Counted from the first letter of the stretch, positions 14,945 through 23,054 are shown. The stretch is DNA of 39,266 nt from Acidobacteriota bacterium (GCA_022821145.1 JAJEEE010000078.1:1-39266); one strand, 5' to 3'. Numbers and translations: made by a program. Notes: generated by a model not told the origin, from the sequence alone.

Positions 14945-17221
14945 ATGGCGTTCCATTCCAGTCTCCGGCGCGCGCTGCTCACCGCGCTGCTTCTGTGCCT
15001 GGCCCCGCGGGCCAACGGCCAGACGGCGTCTTCCGAACCGGTCCAGATCCCGAGGCTCAGCCGGTCGCCCACGTTCGAGGACTTCCTCGACATGCGCCCG
15101 CCCCCCGATCTGGCCCGGGAAATGACGATGGTGACGGGTTTCGTGCAGCGGCAGCCCAGCGACGGGCAACCCGCGAGCGAGCGGACGGAAGTGTACCTGG
15201 GCTACGACGACCTGAACCTGTACGCGGTGTTCGTCTGCTTCGACAGCGAACCGGACCGGATCCGGGCGCGCCTGAACCCGCGCGGCGACTCGGGCAACGA
15301 CGACTGGATCGTCATCGTCCTGGACACGTTCCGGGACCGGCGCAACGCCTACATGTTCGGCACCACGCCGCTCGGCGTGGAGTGGGACGCGCTCTTCACC
15401 GAAGGACAGGGCGCCGACGCGAACTACGACACGCTGTACGACTCGAGGGCCGGACTCACCGAAACGGGATACGTCGTGTGGCTGGCCATGCCGTTCAAGA
15501 GCCTGCGATTCCCGGCCGAGTCGCAACAGACCTGGGGCATCCAGTTCGGCCGGAGCATCCCGCGCCTGAACGAGCAGTCGTTCTGGCCCAGCTATTCGAC
15601 ACGCATCGAGGGACGATTGAACCAGGCGGCCCCGGCCACGGGCCTGGAAGACGTCTCGCCGGGTCGCAACATCCAGTTGCTCCCGTTCACCGGGTTCCGC
15701 TCGTTTCGCGCGATCGATCGGCGCGATCCGGCGCGTCCCGCGTTCCGGACCGAGCCCGCGCGGTTCGACGCCGGCCTCGACGCCAAGCTCGTGTTCCGCG
15801 ACAGCCTGGTGACCGACGTCACCGTCAACCCCGACTTCAGCCAAGTGGAGTCGGACGAACCCCAGGTGACCGCCAACGAGCGCTTCGAGGTCCTGTTCCC
15901 GGAAAAGCGCCCGTTCTTCCTCGAAAACGCGGGCTTCTTCCAGACCCCGATCAACCTGGTGTTCACGCGCCGCATCGCCGATCCGCAGTTCGGCGCGCGA
16001 CTGACCGGCAAGCTCGGGCGCTATTCGATCGGGGCGCTCGTCGCCGACGACCAGTCGCCGGGGAAGCGGGTCCCCGACACCGACCCGCGCGCGGGCCGGC
16101 GCGCCCGGTTCAGCATCGTCCGAGTCAACCGCGACATCTTCGACCAGTCCACGGTCGGGGCGATCGTGACGGAGCGCGCCTTCGACGGCGCCTTCAACCG
16201 GGTGGCCGGCGCCGACGCGCGGATCAAGCTCGACGACAACTGGGTGACCCAGTTCCAGGCCGTGACCAGCACCACGCGGTTCGCCGACGGTTCCCGGCGA
16301 TCGGGTCCGGCCTACGAGGTTCTGCTCAACCGGGCCGGCCGCCAGTTCAACTTCGACCTCGCATATTCGGACCGCGGCGCCGGCTTCCTGACCCAGACCG
16401 GGTTCAATCCCAGGAACGACATCCGCGGCCTGACGGCGAACGTCGAGTACGCGTTCCGTCCGGAGGGGGACCGTTTCATCGCGATGACGCCCGCGTTGAC
16501 CGTGACGCGGGTCATGGCGCGCGACGGAACGCGCCTGGAGACGGCCGTCGCCCCCCAGGTGACCTGGGAGTTCTCGGGCCAGACGTTCGTCAACGTCTTC
16601 CTGCTGCCCGAGCGCGTGCGGCTGCGTCCGTCGGAAGCGGCCGTCACGGACCCGCGCGACTTCCGGCGCAACGTGTTCGGCGCCGCCATCGAGTCGGCCG
16701 TCGTCGCCTCCGTCGAGTTCGCCGTCCGGCACGAGCGGGGCGGCCAGATCAACTACAACCCGGCGGCGGGCCGGGAAGCGTCGCTGGAGGACTGGTCCAC
16801 GACGGACGTCAACGTCGTCCTCCGGCCGGGCCGGCATTTGAGTATCGCCAACCGATACCTGTTCACGCGGCTGGGCCACCGCGGAACCGGAACGACGATC
16901 TTCAACGATCACATCGTGCGGACGCGCTGGAACTGGCAGTTCACGCCCGAGCTGTCCGTGCGGGTCATCCTGCAGTACGAGGCGCTGTTGGCGAATCCGG
17001 AACGGACGAGCCTGGAAACGCGGAAGAACTTCAACGCCGACTTCCTGGTCGCCTACCAACTCAACGCGTGGACGGCGTTCTACGCCGGCTACAACAACAA
17101 CATCCAGAATATCGACCTGGAGCCGATCCCGACCGGCGCCCGCATCGTCCGGACGCCGCACGCCTTCATCCACGACGCGCGCCAGTTCTTCGCCAAGTTC
17201 TCCTACCTGGTCCGGTTCTGA
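14945..17221 (+). CDS. DUF5916 outer-membrane protein with CBM9-like N-terminus
   Basis: This 758-residue protein has a signal peptide (ALLTALLLCLAPRANGQ). A CBM9-like sugar-binding domain spans about residues 40-210 (VYLGYDDLNLYAVFVCFD, DDWIVIVLDTFRDRRNAYMF, VWLAMPFKSLRF), and a long DUF5916 region follows with the diagnostic VNPDFSQVESDEPQVTAN and RFEVLFPEKRPFFLENAGFF. The C-terminal part is rich in alternating strands and ends in FSYLVRF, a terminal aromatic signature of beta-barrel insertion. The family is widespread in Acidobacteriota, Gemmatimonadota and Bacteroidota and is thought to act at the outer membrane in carbohydrate binding or uptake. The start at 14945 is the ATG immediately before the signal peptide. 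Confidence 0.88.
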   Translation: MAFHSSLRRALLTALLLCLAPRANGQTASSEPVQIPRLSRSPTFEDFLDMRPPPDLAREMTMVTGFVQRQPSDGQPASERTEVYLGYDDLNLYAVFVCFDSEPDRIRARLNPRGDSGNDDWIVIVLDTFRDRRNAYMFGTTPLGVEWDALFTEGQGADANYDTLYDSRAGLTETGYVVWLAMPFKSLRFPAESQQTWGIQFGRSIPRLNEQSFWPSYSTRIEGRLNQAAPATGLEDVSPGRNIQLLPFTGFRSFRAIDRRDPARPAFRTEPARFDAGLDAKLVFRDSLVTDVTVNPDFSQVESDEPQVTANERFEVLFPEKRPFFLENAGFFQTPINLVFTRRIADPQFGARLTGKLGRYSIGALVADDQSPGKRVPDTDPRAGRRARFSIVRVNRDIFDQSTVGAIVTERAFDGAFNRVAGADARIKLDDNWVTQFQAVTSTTRFADGSRRSGPAYEVLLNRAGRQFNFDLAYSDRGAGFLTQTGFNPRNDIRGLTANVEYAFRPEGDRFIAMTPALTVTRVMARDGTRLETAVAPQVTWEFSGQTFVNVFLLPERVRLRPSEAAVTDPRDFRRNVFGAAIESAVVASVEFAVRHERGGQINYNPAAGREASLEDWSTTDVNVVLRPGRHLSIANRYLFTRLGHRGTGTTIFNDHIVRTRWNWQFTPELSVRVILQYEALLANPERTSLETRKNFNADFLVAYQLNAWTAFYAGYNNNIQNIDLEPIPTGARIVRTPHAFIHDARQFFAKFSYLVRF

Positions 17222-17322
17222 CGGGCGCTGCGGCGCTTCCGGCGTTCGCGTTACACTGAAACCGGCCCACGGCGGGCCAGGCGGCGCGACGATTCGACTC
17301 GCGGACCGCCGAGGAGTCAACC

Positions 17323-18438
17323 ATGTCCACAGTCAACAGGCGTACGTTCCTGGAAGCCGGCGGCTCGCTGGCCGCCCTGTCGGCGATGACCCGCGCGCCG
17401 GTAACGGCCGCCCCCACCCAGGCGAACGCGACGGGGCTGCCCCGCGTCCGGCAGCAGTTGGTCGACCCGCCGTTCGTTCCCGACCACGCGCAGGTTGCCG
17501 ACGGCGGCCCGACGATCGTCGAGGTGGAGCTTGTCGTTCGGGAAGCCACGCGCGTCATCGACGACGACGGAACCGAGATCCACGCGCTCACCTTCAACGG
17601 ATCGGTCCCGGGGCCGCTGATCGTCTGCCACGAGGGCGACTACGTGGAGCTCACCCTGAAGAATCCGGCGGACAACAGGATGGCCCACAACATCGACTTT
17701 CACGCTTCGACCGGCGCGCTCGGCGGCGGCGCCCTGACGCTCGTCCGGCCGGGCGAGCAGGTCGTGCTGCGATGGAAGGCGGTCAAGCCGGGCACGTTCA
17801 TCTATCACTGCGCCCCGGGCGGTTCGATGATTCCGTACCACGTGGTGTCGGGCATGAACGGGGCCGTCATGGTACTGCCCCGGACGGGCCTCCAGGACCG
17901 TGACGGTAGCCCCATCCGGTACGACAGGGCGTACTACGTCGGCGAGCAGGACTTCTACGTGCCGCGCGGAGTCGACGGAAACTTCAGAACCTTCGAGGGC
18001 CCCACCGACGGCATCCCCGACACTCTCGAGGTCATGCGGACCCTGACGCCCTCCCACGTCGTGCTCAACGGACGGGTGGGCGCGCTGACAGGCGACGGCG
18101 CGATGACGGCGCGCGTCGGCGAGACCGTCCTGTTCATCCACTCCCAGGCCAACCGTGATTCCAGGCCGCACCTGATCGGCGGACACGGGGACTTCGTGTG
18201 GGAACAGGGTTCCTTCTCGGACCCGCCGGCCCATGGGCTCGAGACGTGGTTCATCCGCGGCGGCTCGGCGGGCGCGGCGATCTACACGTTCCGGCAGCCG
18301 GGCCTGTACGCGTACCTGACCCACAACCTGATCGAGGCGGTCGAGTTGGGCGCGTTGGCCCATGTCATGGTGGAAGGCGAGTGGAACGATGACCTGATGA
18401 CGCAGGTGTCGCCTCCCGGACCGATCGCCGCCGGATAG
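17323..18438 (+). CDS. nirK: Copper-containing nitrite reductase NirK
   Basis: This 371-residue two-cupredoxin enzyme reduces nitrite to nitric oxide in the periplasm during denitrification. The N-terminus [10 protein letters not shown] plus a hydrophobic stretch is a twin-arginine signal. The type 1 copper ligands are His122, Cys163, His173 and Met178 ([23 protein letters not shown]). The type 2 ligands are His127, His162 and His334 (YLTHN). Catalytic Asp125 and the His of [10 protein letters not shown] are present. GAGGAG (17311-17316) precedes the ATG by 6 nt. No nirV, nor or cytochrome gene flanks it, so the electron donor and NO reductase are elsewhere. It is the strongest single functional call here. 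Confidence 0.96.
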   Translation: MSTVNRRTFLEAGGSLAALSAMTRAPVTAAPTQANATGLPRVRQQLVDPPFVPDHAQVADGGPTIVEVELVVREATRVIDDDGTEIHALTFNGSVPGPLIVCHEGDYVELTLKNPADNRMAHNIDFHASTGALGGGALTLVRPGEQVVLRWKAVKPGTFIYHCAPGGSMIPYHVVSGMNGAVMVLPRTGLQDRDGSPIRYDRAYYVGEQDFYVPRGVDGNFRTFEGPTDGIPDTLEVMRTLTPSHVVLNGRVGALTGDGAMTARVGETVLFIHSQANRDSRPHLIGGHGDFVWEQGSFSDPPAHGLETWFIRGGSAGAAIYTFRQPGLYAYLTHNLIEAVELGALAHVMVEGEWNDDLMTQVSPPGPIAAG

Positions 18439-18592
18439 GCGGGGCCGCCCCTCCGTCGGGACAGCGCCGCCGAATCTCCGGCTTTTCCGCGTCTTCAACC
18501 GCAAAACAAGTCGTGGAAACGCCGGAAATCCGGGGCCCGCGCTCGGTATTTCAACATCTTGGAAACGGCCGCCCACGTGCATCCCGCGATGC

Positions 18593-19267
18593 GTGCGCTA
18601 CCCGATCGTGCATCAACTCGGCGCGAACGACTGCGGCCCGGCGTGCCTGGCCATGGTGGCCGCATCCCACGGGATCGGCCATTCCGTCGTCGCGTTGAAG
18701 GACAAGGCAGGGACCGACGGCCGCGGCACGAACCTGCGCGGGCTGGTCGGGGCGGCGCGCGCGATCGGTTTCGCGGCCCGCGGCGTGCGCGCCACCCGCG
18801 ACGCGCTGTCCGGAATCGGCCTCCCCGCCATCGCCCATTGGTCGGAAGGCGGAAGCCACCACTTCGTGGTCCTCTATGAGGTCGGCCGCGATCGAATCAC
18901 CGTCGGAGATCCGGCCGCCGGCATTCGAAGACTGACGCCCGCGGCGTTCCACGAGCGCTGGACGGGCGTCCTGGTTCTCCTCCGGCCCGCCCGAACGCAC
19001 CGTTCCGGAAACACACGTCTTGCGGCAGTCCTGCTGACGATCCTCGGCCTCGCGTCTTCACTCGTCATCGATACGTCCACTCACGCCGCGCCGGCATGGC
19101 GCGGACCCGCCTCGACCCGGCCGGGCGTTCCCACGCCGGCCCCACCTCGCGTCCCGCCCCGAGTCGATGATCGGCCCAGGGGACTGCCGCTTGGTTCTCT
19201 CTCACGGACGTCCGCGGCCGCGGACCGCCTCGCGGCGCCCAAGCCCGCGCCGGCCGGCCGCGTATAA
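18593..19267 (+). CDS. Truncated C39-peptidase protein (lost ABC exporter)
   Basis: This 224-residue product begins with a peptidase C39 domain of the kind that cuts double-glycine leaders on bacteriocin-type peptides. The oxyanion Gln8, nucleophile Cys14 (NDCGPAC), His90 (GSHHFVVL) and Asp106 (VGDPA) are all present. After residue ~130 one hydrophobic helix follows (RLAAVLLTILGLASSLVI), matching the first helix of the usual exporter. The sequence then becomes a Pro/Arg-rich tail with no transmembrane or ATPase domain. Full exporters are ~700 residues, so this is a truncation or a stand-alone protease. It starts with GTG. The Uma2 gene begins 7 nt after its stop. Confidence 0.7.
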   Translation: MRYPIVHQLGANDCGPACLAMVAASHGIGHSVVALKDKAGTDGRGTNLRGLVGAARAIGFAARGVRATRDALSGIGLPAIAHWSEGGSHHFVVLYEVGRDRITVGDPAAGIRRLTPAAFHERWTGVLVLLRPARTHRSGNTRLAAVLLTILGLASSLVIDTSTHAAPAWRGPASTRPGVPTPAPPRVPPRVDDRPRGLPLGSLSRTSAAADRLAAPKPAPAGRV

Positions 19268-19274
19268 TGCCCGC

Positions 19275-19931
19275 ATGCCGACCGTCGCAGCCGACATCCG
19301 GGAATCCGTCGCGCACATGCCGGCCGCGTCGGCCCTGGCCCTGGACGGCGTCGACTGGGACGAGTACCAGGCCGTACTGGAGGAGCTGGAATCCCGTCCC
19401 GGCGTCCGCGTCACCTACGACCGCGGACGCCTGGACATCGTGACCACGTCGGCCGGGCACGAACGCTGGAAGGAGTTTGTCCAGAACGTCGTCCGCGCCG
19501 TGTGCCAGGAGCTCGGCGTCGACATGGAATCCTACGGCGGCATGACCCAACAGAGCCGCCGCCACATGCGGGGCGCCGAGGCCGACACCTGCTTCTACAT
19601 CGCGAACGCCGAGCGGATGCGGGGACGCGACGCCATCGACGTCACGCGCGACCCGCCCCCGGACATCGTGGTAGAGGTGGACAAGGCCAGCCAATCGCGG
19701 CGCAAGCTGCCCGTATACGCGACGTTCGGCGTACCCGAGGTCTGGCGCTGTTTCGTCCGAAAGAACCGCGTCGAGATGCTCCAACTTCGCGGCGACGCCT
19801 ACGTCCCCGCGCCATCGAGCCGCTTCCTGCCCATGCTGACGGGCGAGGTACTGGCCCGCTTCGTCGAACGCAGCGGGAAGGAAGGCCAGACGGCCGCCCT
19901 CAACGCCGTTGGCGAGTGGGCGAAGCGCTGA
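19275..19931 (+). CDS. Uma2-family (DUF820) endonuclease-fold protein
   Basis: This 218-residue protein has the Uma2 pattern: YDRGRLDIVTTSAGHERWKEF, ADTCFYIAN, PPDIVVEVDKASQSRRKLP and YATFGVPEVWRC. The Asp/Glu and the Lys downstream form a PD-(D/E)xK-like site. Members are abundant in cyanobacteria and in Acidobacteriota and Chloroflexota relatives, often in multiple copies, and their biological role is unresolved. The ATG at 19275 follows tataatgcccgc. Its 3' end overlaps the convergent aquaporin gene by 32 nt. Confidence 0.88.
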   Translation: MPTVAADIRESVAHMPAASALALDGVDWDEYQAVLEELESRPGVRVTYDRGRLDIVTTSAGHERWKEFVQNVVRAVCQELGVDMESYGGMTQQSRRHMRGAEADTCFYIANAERMRGRDAIDVTRDPPPDIVVEVDKASQSRRKLPVYATFGVPEVWRCFVRKNRVEMLQLRGDAYVPAPSSRFLPMLTGEVLARFVERSGKEGQTAALNAVGEWAKR

Positions 19932-20619
19932 CGGGCATCAGCCAACCGAGCAGCGCCGTGGCCGCCGCCGCCCCGAGCAGTTGAGCCGCGACGAAGGCCG
20001 GAACGTCCGCCGGCCGAATGCCGGTGAACGTGTCGCTGGCCATGCGCGCAAGCGTCACCGCCGGATTGGCGAAGGACGTGGACGCCGTGAACCAGTACGC
20101 CCCCGCGATGTAGGCGCCCACCGATAACGGCAGCGCCTCGGGCCGCCGCCGCGCGCAGGCGAGTATCACCGCCAGCAGCCCGAACGTGGCCACGACTTCG
20201 GCCAGGAACTGTCCCCCGCCGGCCCGGACGCGCCCGGACAGGAAGAACACCGGAAGCTCGAACATCAGGTTCGCGATCCCGACCCCGCCGAACGCGCCCC
20301 CGACCTGCACGGCGGCATACAGCCCGGCGTCGGACCAAGGCAAGGCTCGCCGCCAGGCTTCGGACAGGGTAACGACCGGGTTCAGATGCGCGCCCGAAAC
20401 GCTCCCGAGCGCCGTGATCAGGACCATCAGCGCGAAGCCGGTCGCCAGCGAGTTGGCCAACAGCGCAATCGCCGCGTTCCCCCCGGCCAGCCGCTCCGCC
20501 ATGATCCCCGATCCGACCACGGCCAGCAGAAGGCCCGCCGTGCCGACCGCCTCGGCGACGAGCCGTCGCGGCAGGTCGGCGGGCTTCGGCGTTCCCGCGT
20601 CGTCGATCCGTGCGTCCAT
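19900..20619 (-). CDS. Aquaporin/MIP-family channel
   Basis: This 239-residue channel has six hydrophobic helices and two NPA-type half-helices: HLNPVVTLSE in the first, with Val replacing Ala, and FANPAVTLARM in the second, with the conserved Arg of the selectivity filter. The N-terminus AEAVGTAGLLLAVVGSGIMAERL is typical of the glycerol/arsenite-type bacterial MIPs found beside arsenic genes, but no ars gene is present. It mediates passive flow of water or small neutral solutes across the inner membrane. It converges on the Uma2 gene with a 32-nt overlap. A decayed relative lies at 36782-36894. Confidence 0.9.
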   Translation of the reverse strand: MDARIDDAGTPKPADLPRRLVAEAVGTAGLLLAVVGSGIMAERLAGGNAAIALLANSLATGFALMVLITALGSVSGAHLNPVVTLSEAWRRALPWSDAGLYAAVQVGGAFGGVGIANLMFELPVFFLSGRVRAGGGQFLAEVVATFGLLAVILACARRRPEALPLSVGAYIAGAYWFTASTSFANPAVTLARMASDTFTGIRPADVPAFVAAQLLGAAAATALLGWLMPVSASPTRQRR

Positions 20620-21008
20620 GTAAACGCCCGAGAGTACGCGTCGGGCCCGGAGGCGTCAATCGGTCACGGGATCATTTCACCTTCGGTTCACGGGGCAGTC
20701 ACGTGATGACGCAAGACCTGCGCCTCGATCGCGCCATGAGACGATGACTCGAAGCCTCCGGGTGAACCACGCAAAATCTGCGTAGTGTGCGTATGTTGTT
20801 GATTTAATGTGGTACGCGACCGTTTCCGAGGACATCGACCACAAAACCGCAACATCACAACTGCAAACGCCTAGTCCATGGCCGGCGACTCATTCATGTT
20901 CGCCGACTGAAGGGACCCAAGCAGCAGGACGGCCCGTTTCTTCAACAACGTCCTTTTGACGGCGCCGCACGCACGGGCTCACCGGTTAGTCACATTCGGA
21001 GGCGCGTA
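20620..21008. other. Gene-poor stretch upstream of transposase remnant
   Basis: Between the aquaporin start and the transposase remnant I find no open frame with recognisable protein character and no clear hairpin or promoter. It probably consists of decayed mobile-element DNA, judging by what follows. Confidence 0.4.
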
Positions 21009-21211
21009 TGGCTCACCAGGCACTCGTCGGTGCTCAAGCGCGGCTACCACGGCACGTTCGATCGCTTCGGGGCGAAGCACCTTCAGCGGCACCTCGAAGA
21101 GTTCGCCGGTCGCCACAACGCGCGGCTGCTCTCAACACGCTCGATCGGATAAGCGCGACCATCCGCAGCATAGAGGGGAAGCGGCTGCAGTACGAGGATC
21201 TGGTAAGATAA
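21009..21211 (+). pseudogene. IS1595-type transposase C-terminal remnant, frameshifted
   Basis: In one frame, 21009-21152 reads SSVLKRGYHGTFDRFGAKH followed by LQRHLEEFAGRHNARLL, the C-terminal signature of IS1595-family DDE transposases. That frame then hits a stop. The adjacent frame continues as LNTLDRISATIRSIEGKRL and QYEDLVR, ending at 21211, which is the expected end of the same protein. One indel near 21130 therefore separates the two parts. The N-terminal two-thirds and the terminal repeats are absent. It marks old transposition at the left side of the defence island. Confidence 0.7.
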
Positions 21212-21224
21212 ACGAGCGGGGAAG

Positions 21225-21253
21225 TTGACAATCGATTCGAGAATCGATATTTG
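21225..21253 (+). promoter_or_regulatory. Candidate promoter with palindromic operator
   Basis: TTGACA (21225-21230) is a consensus -35 box. After exactly 17 nt comes TATTTG (21248-21253), a weak -10. The spacer is a near-perfect palindrome, ATCGATTC-GA-GAATCGAT (21231-21248), as expected for a repressor site. It points toward the small gene at 21336. Confidence 0.5.
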
Positions 21254-21335
21254 ATGCTTCTGTTGCTTTTCCCTCGGGATCGAGGGAGTCGCTGAGTTAC
21301 GATGTGCGCGCGAAGCGCTCTTGAGGAGGCCCGCC

Positions 21336-21545
21336 ATGGGAGAATCGAAGATGACAGATCCAATAATCATCACGAAGGAGGTGCCCGGGTTGCCCCCTTC
21401 AAAGGGAACGACCGACTCCAGAAGCACGGCAGAGTCGCCAGGCTCCCGCGCAACCGTGATTCACGGGCCGACGATTACGATCGACGCCTCGCCCAGCTTG
21501 GAGCACCATGAACCGGCGACCCAAACCGGTTGTCGGAGCGCATAG
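21336..21545 (+). CDS. Small hypothetical protein
   Basis: This 69-residue protein is supported mainly by signals: GAGGAGG (21323-21329) lies 6 nt before the ATG, and a promoter-like site lies at 21225-21253. The sequence starts MGESKMTDPIIITKEVPG, has a polar Ser/Thr/Pro-rich middle and a strand-like ATVIHGPTITIDA. I recognise no family, no membrane segment and no catalytic motif. Confidence 0.4.
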   Translation: MGESKMTDPIIITKEVPGLPPSKGTTDSRSTAESPGSRATVIHGPTITIDASPSLEHHEPATQTGCRSA

Positions 21546-21560
21546 CGCGAGACTACCATC

Positions 21561-21596
21561 TTTCACCGGGGAGTGTCCCCGCCCTCCCCGGTGAAA
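21561..21596. terminator. Strong hairpin at end of mini-operon
   Basis: Perfect 13-nt arms TTTCACCGGGGAG (21561-21573) and CTCCCCGGTGAAA (21584-21596) enclose a 10-nt loop. The hairpin contains the stop codon of the 52-residue gene on the minus strand. It is stable enough to end or protect the transcript, but a T-tract is lacking beyond the A/T bases of the arms, so Rho-independent termination is only likely. Confidence 0.55.
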
Positions 21597-21721
21597 ATGT
21601 TGAACGTGATCCTGTTCTCGATGCTGGCCTTCAACGAAGCAACCTGATCCTTCGCACTCCATCCGAAAAAAGCAGCCAGCGCCGCAAGGCCCGCCGTGAG
21701 GAGTTCCAAGATTTCCGTCAT
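21563..21721 (-). CDS. Small single-helix protein coupled to DUF6941 gene
   Basis: This 52-residue protein is MTEILELLTAGLAALAAFFG, followed by WSAKDQVASLKASIENRITF and an acidic Gly-rich end. One hydrophobic helix (about 6-20) is followed by an amphipathic segment, suggesting a membrane-attached peptide. Its ATG overlaps the stop of the DUF6941 gene (ATGA, 21718-21721), a clear translational coupling that argues it is real despite its size. I recognise no family. Confidence 0.6.
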   Translation of the reverse strand: MTEILELLTAGLAALAAFFGWSAKDQVASLKASIENRITFNIFTGEGGDTPR

Positions 21722-22101
21722 TGCTGCGGCACCCTCTCGACGACGAACGGAAGTGTGTCAGCCTGCTCATCTCCGAAATAGAGATTGATCGCGTAGACGC
21801 CTAGGTCGGGAAGGGGAGCGCGGTTCATATTCACATTGATCGTTGCGTTCCCATCCTGGGAAAGCACTATGTCTAGCTTCGCTTCAGCGAGCTGGCTATG
21901 GCCCGATGGCCGAAGAATCTCGATGCGTGCGCTGATCTTCTCGCCGCTCTCGCCCGTCACCTTGAACGCCAACGCCATGCTTTGGTGCGTCGTCGGGACG
22001 TTGATAACTCGGATCCGATCAAATATTCCGAGCAGGCAGACCTTCTTGTTCTCGTCACGAAATGAATGATCGCAAAGCAAAATCCAGTCGCACTTGGCCA
22101 T
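21718..22101 (-). CDS. DUF6941-like protein
   Basis: This 127-residue protein begins MAKCDWILLCDHSFRDENKK and continues VCLLGIFDRIRVINVPTTH, with a beta-rich body (ARIEILRPSGHS, LGVYAINLYFGDEQ). This pattern matches DUF6941, small beta-sandwich proteins of unknown function often annotated next to phage or defence genes. GGAGGTCAG ends just before the ATG at 22101, giving a strong ribosome site; the frame is open upstream to 22182, but without family sequence. It is coupled to the 52-residue gene by a 4-nt overlap. Confidence 0.75.
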   Translation of the reverse strand: MAKCDWILLCDHSFRDENKKVCLLGIFDRIRVINVPTTHQSMALAFKVTGESGEKISARIEILRPSGHSQLAEAKLDIVLSQDGNATINVNMNRAPLPDLGVYAINLYFGDEQADTLPFVVERVPQQ

Positions 22102-22127
22102 CTGACCTCCAGTTGGGAGCCTACCTC

Positions 22128-22168
22128 TCCCGTGGACATAGAACCGGGACAATCGAACGATGGAAGGC
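22128..22168 (+). repeat. 41-nt inverted repeat, arm A
   Basis: This segment pairs with 23014-23054 on the opposite strand with 36 of 41 positions identical (shared GACATAGAA and GGACAATCGAAC). It lies just upstream of the DUF6941 gene and may be a duplicated promoter or the end of a small mobile element. Confidence 0.6.
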
Positions 22169-22238
22169 GTCAAGCGTTCCATCGCAGGTTGCCCCTCGAA
22201 CTCCGGTACCAGCCGGGGTTCTGCTTTTCAGTGGCAGT

Positions 22239-22373
22239 TTACCACGTGGACACTTTTGGCATGACGTAATTGGCCCACGCCTCGACCTGCCACTCCGGGA
22301 GGGTTTCCGGATCGAGATCCATGATTTCGACGGCCCACCATCCGCTACTCTCCTTCAGAATGACGTACCCCAC
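22239..22373 (-). CDS. Tiny acidic protein
   Basis: A 44-codon frame on the minus strand starts at GTG 22373 and encodes GYVILKESSGWWAVEIMDLD and PETLPEWQVEAWANYVMPKV, then STW. The residue mix (Trp, acidic, no Arg excess) is unlike the GC-driven shadow frames nearby and looks like a genuine protein. Its start overlaps the end of the upstream small membrane gene by 19 nt. The ribosome site is weak, and a start at an internal ATG would leave only 27 residues. Confidence 0.4.
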   Translation of the reverse strand: MGYVILKESSGWWAVEIMDLDPETLPEWQVEAWANYVMPKVSTW

Positions 22374-22477
22374 CAGGCCGGATCCGCGCCCCAGAGGAAC
22401 ACCGAAACAACCCAAACGACGAGCCCGAACGCGACGAACAGGATGACGAACAGGATGAACTTGATGAGCACTTCCAA
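22355..22477 (-). CDS. Tiny single-pass membrane protein
   Basis: A 40-residue frame starts with TTG at 22477 (or GTG at 22471). It encodes LIKFILFVILFVAFGLVVWV followed by VSVFLWGADPAWWG, one long transmembrane helix with an aromatic-rich end. GGAGG (complement of 22483-22487) lies 5 nt before the TTG. Composition and ribosome site make it credible, although it is below usual length cut-offs. It precedes the 44-residue and DUF6941 genes on the same strand. Confidence 0.5.
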   Translation of the reverse strand: MEVLIKFILFVILFVAFGLVVWVVSVFLWGADPAWWGTSF

Positions 22478-22657
22478 CGCGTCCTCCTGGATCCGCGACC
22501 GAATGTGTTCACACCGGAGCGGTTACCAGACAGAACGCACATGAGTGCAAAATCTTGCCTATTTCCCGGTGGGTGTTGGATTGCGCGAGCGGCCCGGTTT
22601 CGGGCCCCGCACGTTCTGCCTGGCTGGGGAGACTCTACCGGATCAGTCGGCTACGTC

Positions 22658-22933
22658 ATGGGACCTGGCGGGCCGTCTCTATTGAAGGGCCACCGAGGTG
22701 AATGTTATCCACAAAACACGCCTGAGAAGCCCAAACGCAAGCGCCGCGACCGCGACATCCCGCTGATGCCGCTCGGCTACCAGCCCTCGGTCCGTGAGAA
22801 AGACGAAGAGATTGACATGCCGAGCGCGGACGACAAGACGACCCAGCGGGCGTTCTTCGACGCAGCTGTTAGCCGCAACGAAAAGCCAGACTGGCGCCGT
22901 AGACGGCGCGCCGGTGGACCTGATGTGGCGTAG
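22658..22933 (+). CDS. Small basic/acidic hypothetical protein, possibly 5' damaged
   Basis: This 91-residue frame has protein-like character from about residue 25: PEKPKRKRRDRDIPLMPLGY then QPSVREKDEEIDMPSADDKT and TQRAFFDAA. The first ~25 residues look like non-coding sequence, and no ribosome site precedes the ATG at 22658, so the true start may be lost or non-standard. The function is unknown. Confidence 0.35.
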   Translation: MGPGGPSLLKGHRGECYPQNTPEKPKRKRRDRDIPLMPLGYQPSVREKDEEIDMPSADDKTTQRAFFDAAVSRNEKPDWRRRRRAGGPDVA

Positions 22934-23013
22934 CCATCGCTAGAATTTGACCAGAATAGCGGAATCCCGTACGGTCGGCGTTCAGGGAAATCTCATAACG
23001 GAAAGTACACGCT

Positions 23014-23054
23014 GCCTTGCATTGTTCGATTGTCCAGATTCTATGTCAACGGGA
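23014..23054 (-). repeat. 41-nt inverted repeat, arm B
   Basis: This is the inverted partner of 22128-22168 (five mismatches in 41). The two arms face each other across ~850 bp that hold three tiny genes. Confidence 0.6.

Noticed and set aside
14939-17320. 793-codon open frame antisense to the DUF5916 gene
   Set aside because: Shadow frame; the plus strand encodes a protein with a signal peptide and diagnostic DUF5916 motifs.
21271-21286. CCCTCG-GGAT-CGAGGG as a terminator
   Set aside because: Its T-tract lies 5' of the hairpin on the plus strand, so it is not arranged as a Rho-independent terminator on either strand.
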